A DNA stretch of 17,931 bases from Actinomycetota bacterium (GTDB lineage Bacteria; Actinomycetota; Actinomycetes; Nanopelagicales; Nanopelagicaceae). The position numbers and the translations under genes are program-made. Below are positions 7,543-14,111 of the stretch, one piece after another. Numbering within the stretch: position 1 is the stretch's first letter; each line of letters starts with the position of its first letter. Location: the NCBI GenBank assembly GCA_947503395.1, contig CANNDP010000012.1, forward strand, positions 1 to 17,931. Reading direction: 5' to 3'. The notes beneath the pieces are model-generated. The model searched no databases, was not told the origin of the DNA, and saw only the letters and a list, made by a program, of their open reading frames with translations.

Positions 7543-8838
7543 TTAATCAACTCTAGTTACATCTGCTCCAAGTCCTTGAAGTTGCTGGGCAAAATCTGGA
7601 TAGCCACGATCTATGTGATGGCCACCTTCAATAAAGGTAATTCCTTCGCTAACTAAACCTGCAAGAACTAGGCCCGCTCCAGCTCTAATATCTGAGGCAA
7701 CGACAGGGGCAGAAGATAGTTCTTTGATTCCAGTAATTGATGCGTGATGGCCATCAACTCTAATCTTTGCTCCAAGGCGCAAGAGTTCGTTGACAAACAT
7801 GAAACGTCCTTCAAAGACATTTTCAGTCACTAGGGAATCACCTTCGGCGATTGCATTTAAGGTGATTACAAAGGGCTGGAGATCAGTTGGAAATCCAGGA
7901 TAGGGCAGGGTTGCTACATCGATAGCTGTTGGCCTTCTATCCATTTTCACTCTTATTCCATCGGCAATACTGGTAATTACCGCCCCTGCTGAAACTAGTT
8001 TTTCTAAAGGTAGCTCTAAATGTTCAGGCCTTGCGCCATGAATGCTGATGTCACCTAATGTCATACACGCTGCAAATGCCCAAGTTCCAGTAACAATTCG
8101 ATCGGAAATAGCCGTGTGAGTTGCGCCTTTAAGTGATTTAACTCCAGTGATGGTGATTGTTGAGGTGCCAAGTCCTTGAATATCTGCCCCCATGGCAATT
8201 AAGAAGTTTCCAATATCAACAATATCTGGCTCTCTTGCAGCATTTTCAAGCGTGGTTACTCCTGATGCTAGAACTGCTGCGCTCATAATGTTTTCAGTAG
8301 CGCCAACACTAGGAAATTCAAGTTCAATCTGCGTTCCAGTCAATCCTTTAGCAGCGCTTGCAATGATGTAGCCATGTTCGTTGTGAGCTTCAGCTCCAAG
8401 TGCGACAAGGCCCTTAGTATGAAAATCAAGTCCCCTTGAACCAATGGCATCACCGCCAGGAAGAGCAACTTCTGCTTTGCCAAGTCTTGCAACTAGGGGA
8501 CCTAAAACATTTATTGATGCGCGAAGTTTTCTAACCGATTCATACTCCGCGCGATGACCTGGGGTTTCTGGCACATCAATTGTGATGCTCTTGCTTTCAA
8601 AATCTCTAGATATCTTGCAACCTAGCGTCTCTAGTAGCTCTGCCATCATGGAGACATCTGCAATGTCTGGAACATTTTTTATCGTTGAGCTTCCTGGCGC
8701 AAGTAGTGAGACTGCCATCAACTTTAAAACCGAGTTCTTTGCTCCAGAGATATAGACATCGCCAGCTAATCGCGCGCCACCAACGACGCGGAAGCGATCA
8801 GGGTTTATCTGCCCGGCTATGGGATAGAGCTTGGCCAT
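7543..8838 (-). CDS. murA: UDP-N-acetylglucosamine 1-carboxyvinyltransferase with Asp at the catalytic Cys position
   Basis: MurA transfers enolpyruvate from PEP to UDP-GlcNAc, the first committed cytoplasmic step of peptidoglycan synthesis. The protein is 431 residues, with G-A-K-N-S at 32-36 (substrate lysine K34) and P-Y-P-G-F-P-T-D at 312-319 (conserved D319). The active-site loop reads L-P-G-G-D-A-I-G-S-R, so the cysteine alkylated by fosfomycin in E. coli (C115) is D130 here. Mycobacterial and chlamydial MurA have the same Cys-to-Asp change and are intrinsically fosfomycin-insensitive. A strong Shine-Dalgarno AGGAG lies 4-5 nt before the ATG at 8838. It is convergent with the preceding exported-protein gene, with stop codons 4 bp apart. 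Confidence 0.96.
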   Translation of the reverse strand: MAKLYPIAGQINPDRFRVVGGARLAGDVYISGAKNSVLKLMAVSLLAPGSSTIKNVPDIADVSMMAELLETLGCKISRDFESKSITIDVPETPGHRAEYESVRKLRASINVLGPLVARLGKAEVALPGGDAIGSRGLDFHTKGLVALGAEAHNEHGYIIASAAKGLTGTQIELEFPSVGATENIMSAAVLASGVTTLENAAREPDIVDIGNFLIAMGADIQGLGTSTITITGVKSLKGATHTAISDRIVTGTWAFAACMTLGDISIHGARPEHLELPLEKLVSAGAVITSIADGIRVKMDRRPTAIDVATLPYPGFPTDLQPFVITLNAIAEGDSLVTENVFEGRFMFVNELLRLGAKIRVDGHHASITGIKELSSAPVVASDIRAGAGLVLAGLVSEGITFIEGGHHIDRGYPDFAQQLQGLGADVTRVD

Positions 8839-8892
8839 AAACTCCTCTTAATTCCTTCCCAATTCCAAGTATTTGCCTACCTAAGTGGCTAC

Positions 8893-8914
8893 ATCGTAAC
8901 GACTCTATTAGGGT
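8893..8914. promoter_or_regulatory. Divergent promoter elements between murA and the adenosyltransferase gene
   Basis: The 82 bp gap at 8839-8920 must carry both promoters. Forward, TAGGGT (8909-8914) matches the actinobacterial -10 pattern TANNNT and sits 6 nt before ATG 8921, exactly where a -10 would lie for a leaderless mRNA. The same bases (AGGGTGAG) could instead act as a weak ribosome-binding site. Reverse, TACGAT (8893-8898) and TAGAGT (8902-8907) are -10 candidates for murA, whose leader would carry its strong ribosome-binding site. No clear -35 is visible either way. Confidence 0.35.
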
Positions 8915-8920
8915 GAGCCC

Positions 8921-9493
8921 ATGGTAAATCTGACTCGTATTTATACAAAAACCGGCGATGATGGCACGACATCACTTGGGGATATGAGTCGAACCTCTAA
9001 AAATGACCCACGTCTTGAGGCATATGCCACCGTGGATGAGGCTAATTCCTACATCGGAGTAGTGCTTGCTAGCGCTAATTTAGATAAGGAGATCTCAAAA
9101 TTATTAGTTCGAATTCAGAATGATTTATTTGATGTAGGAGCAGATCTCTGCACCCCAGTAGTAGATAACCCAGAGCATGAACCGCTGAGAGTTTTGCAAT
9201 CTCAAGTTGATTACATTGAAGCCCAAATCGATCATTACAACGCAAGCCTTGCTCCTTTAAAGTCCTTTGTTCTTCCTTCAGGAACTCCAGCTTCAGCTCA
9301 CCTGCATGTTGCAAGAACAGTTGTCAGGAGAGCTGAGCGCAGAACCTGGCAGGCAATCCATTCATTTGGAGAAGGCGTAAATAAACTAACAGCAAAGTAT
9401 TTGAATCGTTTATCAGATTTGCTCTTCGTTCTTGCTCGCTATGAAAATAGAGAGAGTGGCGATCAACTCTGGGTTCCTGGAAAGAATCGCTAG
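8921..9493 (+). CDS. PduO-type ATP:cob(I)alamin adenosyltransferase
   Basis: Transfers the adenosyl group of ATP to cob(I)alamin to make coenzyme B12. The protein is 190 residues of the trimeric helix-bundle PduO/MMAB family, not the P-loop CobA/BtuR family, although genomes often label it cobO. N-terminal ATP-binding motif T-K-T-G-D-D-G-T-T-S-L-G-D at 9-21; R-I-Q-N-D-L-F-D-V-G-A-D-L at 64-76; F-V-L-P-S-G-T at 116-122; the key V-V-R-R-A-E-R-R at 134-141; Y-L-N-R-L-S-D-L-L-F at 160-169. All expected motifs are intact. The gene is divergent from murA, a pairing also seen near the atp operon in mycobacteria. Its TAG stop overlaps the stop of the convergent gene within the palindrome CTAG. Confidence 0.93.
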   Translation: MVNLTRIYTKTGDDGTTSLGDMSRTSKNDPRLEAYATVDEANSYIGVVLASANLDKEISKLLVRIQNDLFDVGADLCTPVVDNPEHEPLRVLQSQVDYIEAQIDHYNASLAPLKSFVLPSGTPASAHLHVARTVVRRAERRTWQAIHSFGEGVNKLTAKYLNRLSDLLFVLARYENRESGDQLWVPGKNR

Positions 9494-9810
9494 CTTCTTA
9501 AGATTGCCTGAGCAACGCTTACCTCTTTTTCAAAAACTAGGATTTTTGGTCCACTCTTGGTTTGAGTCAAAGTTGCTTTAATTCCATGTTCATCTAATTT
9601 CAACCTCAACATCTCACCCTCTACAAAATTACTTGGTGAGGCTACGACCTTTAATAAACCGTATTCATCATCATCGCCAATCTTCTTTGGTTTTTCAACT
9701 AAAGATGAGCCACGAGAAAAAGCCCACTTAAGCAAAATAATAAATAAGCCCATTACCGCAAAGCCAGCAAATGATGTGAAGAACAAAGTGTTGTTTATGC
9801 CACCAAGCAT
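9490..9810 (-). CDS. Small single-helix membrane protein with DUF2007-like domain
   Basis: A 106-residue protein with one predicted transmembrane helix (about 8-30), a charged linker (K-K-I-G-D-D-D-E) and a small soluble domain (about 52-106). The soluble part has the pattern of DUF2007 'putative signal-transducing' domains: K-V-V-A-S-P-S-N-F-V-E-G-E-M-L-R-L-K-L, then D-E-H-G-I-K-A, and a final strand-helix unit I-L-V-F-E-K-E-V-S-V-A-Q-A-I-L. Start ATG 9810 is chosen because AAGGAG (complement of 9817-9822) lies 6 nt upstream; a longer frame to 9861 would add 17 residues. It follows the secreted-protein gene by 10 bp and is probably co-transcribed with it. Function is unknown; the domain call is by eye. 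Confidence 0.7.
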   Translation of the reverse strand: MLGGINNTLFFTSFAGFAVMGLFIILLKWAFSRGSSLVEKPKKIGDDDEYGLLKVVASPSNFVEGEMLRLKLDEHGIKATLTQTKSGPKILVFEKEVSVAQAILRS

Positions 9811-9820
9811 TACAGACTCC

Positions 9821-10393
9821 TTAAGAATTACTTGGGCTAGCAGTTGGAGTGGGGGCAACAATGGGTGAGTAGATGTTGCCTGGCTTTGGTTTATTTGCCG
9901 AATCCCTATGGCAAATCACCTTTATTGATCCGATAGAAGTTCCTGGTGTGACCTCGGCTCCACTTATTAGAAAGATAGTAGCTAGCGCCTTTTCTTTGCT
10001 GCTCTTGTGATAGGTCGTTAGCGTTCCAACTTTTTCCTTACTTAAATCTGAGGCTTTTAGACTAAATACCGAAGAATTAACCTCCCACCACTTACATCCG
10101 GTTTCAGAGGCAACAAAGACTGCGCCACAAGCAAACTCTTCACAAGTTTTAACAAGTGGCTGAAGTGACTTCTTTGCAGAAAGAAGGCCGAGTACATCTT
10201 TACCGCTTGGAACTTTGGCATAGACACCTTCCTTGCCTTTAAAACCTTCAGGAGGCCATTTGGCTGCAGGTGAGGGAATGGGCTTAGCGGTTTTCTTTGC
10301 AACGACTTTGATCTGATCTGCCTGGCCAGTTGTAGTCGAAAGCAGAGTAGCGGCAAGGCAGGTGATCAATATCTTTACTAGCTTTGAGTTCAC
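9821..10393 (-). CDS. Secreted four-cysteine protein, function unknown
   Basis: A 190-residue protein with a Sec signal peptide (K-rich start, hydrophobic core about 7-20, likely cleavage after G-Q-A at 25). No lipobox is present. The mature chain has a Lys/Pro-rich linker (about 30-55), a core with four cysteines (C84, C89, C100, C161) that could form two disulfides, a K-W-W-E motif after C100, and a Pro/Thr/Ser-rich end. I do not recognise the family. The start is GTG 10393; a weak AAGG lies about 13 nt upstream, and TATTCT (complement of 10420-10425) is a plausible -10. Its stop codon overlaps the ribosome-binding site of the downstream membrane protein gene, suggesting a two-gene unit. 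Confidence 0.7.
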   Translation of the reverse strand: MNSKLVKILITCLAATLLSTTTGQADQIKVVAKKTAKPIPSPAAKWPPEGFKGKEGVYAKVPSGKDVLGLLSAKKSLQPLVKTCEEFACGAVFVASETGCKWWEVNSSVFSLKASDLSKEKVGTLTTYHKSSKEKALATIFLISGAEVTPGTSIGSIKVICHRDSANKPKPGNIYSPIVAPTPTASPSNS

Positions 10394-10418
10394 GGAGGTA
10401 ATCTTGCCTTAATTACGA

Positions 10419-10425
10419 GAGAATA
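10419..10425. promoter_or_regulatory. Shared -10 region between divergent genes at 10393 and 10431
   Basis: Only 37 bp separate the two divergent starts. On the minus strand TATTCT (complement of 10420-10425) fits TANNNT, 26 nt before GTG 10393. On the plus strand GAGAAT (10419-10424) lies 6 nt before GTG 10431 and matches the -10 pattern except its first base, which would give a leaderless mRNA. No Shine-Dalgarno site precedes GTG 10431. Confidence 0.3.
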
Positions 10426-10430
10426 TCCCT

Positions 10431-10748
10431 GTGAGTCCTCGGAGAAATAGACCAAAGCAGCGTGGTCGTAAGATAAAAAATGATGAAGATAGCGATTCCC
10501 CCTCTCATCAAAGCATTGAAGAGCATAGTGAAGGCATCTATATGGTCCGCAAAATCACCGGCTCATCTTCCAATAAGCCATACCGCTGCCCAGGTTGTGA
10601 TCAATTAATTCCTATGGCAACCCCACATATCGTTGCTTGGATTGAACATGATGTGGAGTCTCGCAGACATTGGCATAGCGCTTGTTGGAATAAGAAAGAT
10701 AAGAGAAAACCAAAAATCGAGAGAAGTAGAAACGCCCCTAGGTTTTAA
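10431..10748 (+). CDS. Small Cys/His zinc-binding protein, actinobacterial conserved family
   Basis: A 105-residue basic protein. A low-complexity, Arg/Lys-rich N-terminus (S-P-R-R-N-R-P-K-Q-R-G-R-K) is followed by a compact domain with Y-R-C-P-G-C-D-Q at 51-58 and R-R-H-W-H-S-A-C-W at 78-86, giving C53, C56, H82 and C85 as likely zinc ligands, with H66, H73 and H80 nearby. It ends R-S-R-N-A-P-R-F. Actinobacterial homologues with the same start and end are commonly labelled 'ATP/GTP-binding protein', but I see no P-loop, so that label is doubtful. The basic tails suggest nucleic-acid binding (inference). Start is GTG 10431; its TAA overlaps the stop of the convergent aldehyde dehydrogenase gene. 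Confidence 0.8.
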   Translation: MSPRRNRPKQRGRKIKNDEDSDSPSHQSIEEHSEGIYMVRKITGSSSNKPYRCPGCDQLIPMATPHIVAWIEHDVESRRHWHSACWNKKDKRKPKIERSRNAPRF

Positions 10749-12214
10749 CGTCTGCGACGTTTATGCAAAATCTTTGTTAACAACATAACTATTCGATCAG
10801 CTCTCTGACTTCTATCAAAAGTTGTGAAATTAATTGGAATTCTAAATCTAGGCTTGATTATCGCTCTTGGATAGGTGAATTCAAGAAGGCCCTCTGCGCC
10901 ATGAGTTCTTCCATATCCGCTATCTTTAATGCCACCAAAGGGAAGAGAACTTACTGCGGTATTTGAAAAAGCTGAATTAATTGAAACCATTCCACACTTA
11001 AGCAGTGAGGCGATTCTCTTGCCATTCTTCTTTGACCAGACGGCAGCACCAAGGCCATAGTTACTAGCATTTGCTAGATCAACTGCCTCATCCATATTTC
11101 TAACAGTATTGATGATTAAAGTGGGGCCAAAAGTCTCATCAATTATCGCTTTTGAATCCTCAGGAACATCGGCCAAAATCACAGGGCTAACAAAATTGCC
11201 TTTTACAGCAGACTTATCGCCAAAGAGAAAGCGTCCGCCGCGTTTTTCAGCATCATCGATATGGGTCTTGATGACCTTTAGTTGAGAAGGCATGGTGGCA
11301 GGTCCGTAGTTGGCGCCATCCTCATAGCCTGCTTTGATCTTTGTCGCCTGCTCCACAATTAAAGTAGAAAATCTCTCAGCAACATCTCTATGAACATAGA
11401 CCCGCTCTGCTGCAATACAAGATTGACCAGCATTAGCCATAGCGTGCCAGAGCGTTACTTCAGCAGCTTTCTTCAAATCAGCATCTCGATCTATTAACAC
11501 TGCATCTTTTCCGCCGCACTCAAGTAGCGCTGGAGTCATATTAAGCGCGCAGGCTGCTGCAACTAATTTTCCAGTCTTGGTCGATCCAGTAAAGGAAATT
11601 TTGCCCACTTTTGACTTTGTAAGTGCAGCTCCAGTTTCAGGTCCACCAGTTACTACTGTGAAGATATCTGCAAAGGGAGCAATACGTTTCCAACTCTCTC
11701 CAAGCCATGCACCAACTGCTGGAGTAAATTCACTTGGCTTAAAAACTACGGTATTTCCAGCTGCCAAGGCATAGGCGATAGAGCCAATAGGAGTAAAAAA
11801 TGGATAGTTCCAAGGTCCAATAATTCCAATTACTCCAAAAGGGGATCTCTGAACTTTTGCTGCCATGTTAAACATCAATAAACCTGAGGGGCGAGATTGA
11901 TCACTTAACACTTTTGGCGCATATTTTGCTGCCCAGCCAATATGTTCTATTGCAATGCTAACTTCAAGGCGAGCATCACTTAAAGGCTTTCCTGTCTCGC
12001 GATGGATTAGATCTGCGCTGCTTTCAATCTCGCGCGTTAAAATCGATGCCCAATCGCGAAGAATTATTCCGCGTTTTCTAAAACTTAACGAAGCCCAATG
12101 CTCACTTGCAGTATTTGCTTTAGCAACAGCCTCATCAACTTCTTTGGCAGATGTTTGGGGAAAAACGCCAATTACATCGCCAGTTGCTGGATTTAAGGAT
12201 TCGAAGGTTTTCAT
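10745..12214 (-). CDS. NAD(P)-dependent aldehyde dehydrogenase family protein
   Basis: Oxidises an aldehyde to the acid using NAD(P)+. From ATG 12214 the protein is 489 residues. Conserved residues are present: P-W-N-Y-P with N136, F-K-P-S-E with K159, F-T-G-S-T at 208-212, general-base E232 in L-L-E-C-G-G-K, and the nucleophile C266 in N-A-G-Q-S-C. The N-terminus (T-F-E-S-L-N-P-A-T-G-D-V) is the usual family start. The C-terminus continues past the normal end into a basic tail (K-I-L-H-K-R-R-R-R), which recalls actinobacterial GabD2-type enzymes, so succinate semialdehyde is one possible substrate; the true substrate is unknown. The frame is open to 12343, but that extension overlaps the divergent hydrolase gene and is not family-like. 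No Shine-Dalgarno site is seen. Confidence 0.88.
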   Translation of the reverse strand: MKTFESLNPATGDVIGVFPQTSAKEVDEAVAKANTASEHWASLSFRKRGIILRDWASILTREIESSADLIHRETGKPLSDARLEVSIAIEHIGWAAKYAPKVLSDQSRPSGLLMFNMAAKVQRSPFGVIGIIGPWNYPFFTPIGSIAYALAAGNTVVFKPSEFTPAVGAWLGESWKRIAPFADIFTVVTGGPETGAALTKSKVGKISFTGSTKTGKLVAAACALNMTPALLECGGKDAVLIDRDADLKKAAEVTLWHAMANAGQSCIAAERVYVHRDVAERFSTLIVEQATKIKAGYEDGANYGPATMPSQLKVIKTHIDDAEKRGGRFLFGDKSAVKGNFVSPVILADVPEDSKAIIDETFGPTLIINTVRNMDEAVDLANASNYGLGAAVWSKKNGKRIASLLKCGMVSINSAFSNTAVSSLPFGGIKDSGYGRTHGAEGLLEFTYPRAIIKPRFRIPINFTTFDRSQRADRIVMLLTKILHKRRRR

Positions 12215-12223
12215 ACTCAGGGA

Positions 12224-12231
12224 TAAACTTA
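12224..12231. promoter_or_regulatory. Near-palindromic bidirectional -10 element, TAAACTTA
   Basis: The divergent starts at 12214 (-) and 12237 (+) are 22 bp apart, and the gap is centred on TAAACTTA. Forward, TAAACT (12224-12229) lies 7 nt before ATG 12237, fitting a leaderless transcript. Reverse, TAAGTT (complement of 12226-12231) lies 11 nt before ATG 12214, giving a leader of only a few bases. No -35 is recognisable, and neither gene has a convincing Shine-Dalgarno site. Confidence 0.45.
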
Positions 12232-12236
12232 CAGGC

Positions 12237-12950
12237 ATGGCGGAGTTGATACGACCCAGCACAGTTCTGCCCGCCGAACGCAGCCCTATTACCTTTCTCA
12301 CCAGCGATGGGCTCGAGCTAATAGGTGAGATAGCTAGACCCATCCAAGATAACTATGGAATTGGCCTGCTCTGCCTTCATCCTCTTCCAACCCATGGCGG
12401 GATGATGGATAGCCATATCTATAAAAAAGCTGCAAATCGTCTTCCACACCTAGCAGGAATTAATGTGATTCGCTTCAACACTCGTGGCACCAAAAGTGAT
12501 CAAGGATTGAGTGAAGGTCAGTTTGGGGAGGGAGTTACTGAGAAAGAGGATGTCATTGCTGCAATTAATTACTCATTTGATCGACTTGGAATAAAGAAGC
12601 TCTGGGTAAGTGGATGGTCTTTTGGAAGTGATTTAGCTTTGAAGTATGCAAGAGATAAAAGAGTAATGGGGCTAATACTTCTCTCACCACCACTTAGATT
12701 TTCAACCGATGAAGACCTTGCTTTCTGGGGGCAAGATGGCAGAGGTGTCACTGCGCTAATTCCAGAGTTTGATGATTACCTAAAGCCAGATCAGGCTAAG
12801 CAGCGATTTGCTCCAATTCCTCAAGCAGAAGTCATCGTCATCAAAGGTGGCAAGCACTTATGGGTAGGTGAGCCCTTTGTTCATAGAGTCTTAAGTGAAA
12901 TCGTTAAGATCATTTCTCCTGAGCGCTTGCCTCTACCGCTTGAGATTTAA
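12237..12950 (+). CDS. Alpha/beta hydrolase
   Basis: A 237-residue soluble alpha/beta-hydrolase of the COG2945-like type. The oxyanion-side motif is L-C-L-H-P-L-P-T-H-G-G-M-M-D (45-58). R-F-N-T-R-G (79-84) precedes an acidic S-E-G-Q-F-G-E-G turn. The nucleophile elbow is G-W-S-F-G-S with S128, followed by D179/D180 as candidate acid and H207 in G-G-K-H-L-W as catalytic histidine. Substrate unknown; the family contains esterases and dienelactone-hydrolase relatives. The start is ATG 12237, where a TANNNT -10 lies 7 nt upstream. A longer open frame reaching back to 11955 runs antisense to the aldehyde dehydrogenase and lacks family character. Its stop is 1 bp from the stop of the convergent permease gene. 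Confidence 0.88.
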   Translation: MAELIRPSTVLPAERSPITFLTSDGLELIGEIARPIQDNYGIGLLCLHPLPTHGGMMDSHIYKKAANRLPHLAGINVIRFNTRGTKSDQGLSEGQFGEGVTEKEDVIAAINYSFDRLGIKKLWVSGWSFGSDLALKYARDKRVMGLILLSPPLRFSTDEDLAFWGQDGRGVTALIPEFDDYLKPDQAKQRFAPIPQAEVIVIKGGKHLWVGEPFVHRVLSEIVKIISPERLPLPLEI

Positions 12951-12951
12951 T

Positions 12952-14079
12952 TCAAGCATTATCAGTTTTTGGAAAGACCACTTCATCCATAATTAGCAAT
13001 ATCGCAGCAGCGATTGGAACAGCAAGAATTCCGCCAACTAAACCAAGAAGTGATGTTCCAAGAAGAGCTGCAACAATTGTCACTAAGCCTGGAATGGCAA
13101 GTGAGCGCTTCATAATTCTTGGCGTAATAATGAAATTCTCGATCTGAACATATGCGGTATAAAGAATTAGAGCAAGAAGAGCCTTACTTGGAGATTGAGT
13201 AAGGGCGACCAAAATTACAATGCTTGCACCCAGGAAGTGACCAATTAAAGGAATCAAAGCTACAAACAATATGACCATCGAGAGAGCTGCCGCATAGGGC
13301 AGAGCAAGTCCAAGGGCAAGTGCAAAAACAAATAAAGCAGCAAGGCCAGCGATTAATACCTGACTTCCCACAAAGCTTCCAACTCGAGAGATGATGGCAT
13401 CACCAATGCTTGATACTCGTGCTCTTCTTGATGCTGGAGCTAGACGATAAAAGATTTTGGTCACCGCTGGCAGAGAGGTAAGAAAGTAGAGCGTGAGAAC
13501 TAAGACTGTTAGAGTGGAAAATGCTCCAGATAAAACTGTTCTACCAACGCCAAGAACTCCTCCAAATGCGCCAGTTAGTATCTTTCCATCTGATATCCAC
13601 TCTTCAAATTTCTTCTCAAGTGAATCAATAAATCCGTAATCGATATTAAGTTGATTTAAGGTGGCATTACTTCTTAGTGAATCAAGTAATTGCGGGGCAC
13701 TTTCGATTAACTCATTGGCTTGAGTTGCAACTGGTGGAATTACGATTAAGCCAAATAAGGCAATAATTGCTAAGGCGACGACAACTACTACAGCTACAGC
13801 TGATGATCTCTTTAGGTTTCTTGATTGCAGAGCATCGACTGTGGGATTTAGTCCCATAGCAAGGAAGAGGGAGATAATTATTAAGACAAATACTTGGCTT
13901 GCCGATTGAAGTGCTCGAAGCAGGGTTATTGCAACCAAAGCTCCTGAGGCTGCAAGAAAGCCAAAATAGAAGGGGTGTTGAGTGTTAAGTGGAGCACCTT
14001 TTTTTCCAAAATCTTGAACTTCTTGAACTTTAGATGGCCTGACGCCAACTTTTTTAAGAACTCCTCTAATTTTCGCCAT
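12952..14079 (-). CDS. AI-2E family membrane permease
   Basis: A 375-residue integral membrane protein of the AI-2E transporter superfamily (PF01594 type). Members have been linked to export of autoinducer-2 or to Na+/H+ antiport, so the transported species cannot be stated. After a polar 35-residue N-terminus there are about eight hydrophobic segments: a pair near 37-77, one near 93-115, a large extra-membrane stretch with a soluble helical part (about 118-170), then a cluster to the end. Family landmarks are G-L-N-P-T-V-D-A-L (76-84), L-I-P-L-I-G-H-F-L-G-A and the Q-I-E-N-F-I-I-T-P-R-I-M stretch. There is no Shine-Dalgarno site before ATG 14079. TAGACT (complement of 14086-14091) lies exactly 6 nt upstream, so translation is probably leaderless. 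Confidence 0.92.
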   Translation of the reverse strand: MAKIRGVLKKVGVRPSKVQEVQDFGKKGAPLNTQHPFYFGFLAASGALVAITLLRALQSASQVFVLIIISLFLAMGLNPTVDALQSRNLKRSSAVAVVVVVALAIIALFGLIVIPPVATQANELIESAPQLLDSLRSNATLNQLNIDYGFIDSLEKKFEEWISDGKILTGAFGGVLGVGRTVLSGAFSTLTVLVLTLYFLTSLPAVTKIFYRLAPASRRARVSSIGDAIISRVGSFVGSQVLIAGLAALFVFALALGLALPYAAALSMVILFVALIPLIGHFLGASIVILVALTQSPSKALLALILYTAYVQIENFIITPRIMKRSLAIPGLVTIVAALLGTSLLGLVGGILAVPIAAAILLIMDEVVFPKTDNA

Positions 14080-14084
14080 AGAAC

Positions 14085-14091
14085 TAGTCTA
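14085..14091. promoter_or_regulatory. Bidirectional -10 element TAGTCTA between permease and DUF4032 genes
   Basis: The 32 bp between the divergent starts contains TAGTCTA. Reverse, TAGACT (complement of 14086-14091) is spaced 6 nt from ATG 14079, ideal for a leaderless message. Forward, TAGTCT (14085-14090) is 21 nt before GTG 14112, predicting a leader of about 15 nt that includes a weak GAAAGA ribosome-binding stretch. No -35 is evident. Confidence 0.45.
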
Positions 14092-14111
14092 AAGCCTGAA
14101 AGAATGCAGCA

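Noticed and set aside
7536..7545. TAAAGCTTTA palindrome as a terminator
   Set aside because: Perfect 10 bp palindrome without a loop or GC-rich stem and no T-run; it is explained by the two facing stop codons.
11955..12236. Long N-terminal extension of the alpha/beta hydrolase
   Set aside because: Antisense to the conserved aldehyde dehydrogenase N-terminal domain; the hydrolase fold begins after ATG 12237.
12215..12343. 43-residue N-terminal extension of the aldehyde dehydrogenase
   Set aside because: Overlaps the divergent hydrolase coding region, is not family-like, and would place the start inside a well-supported gene.
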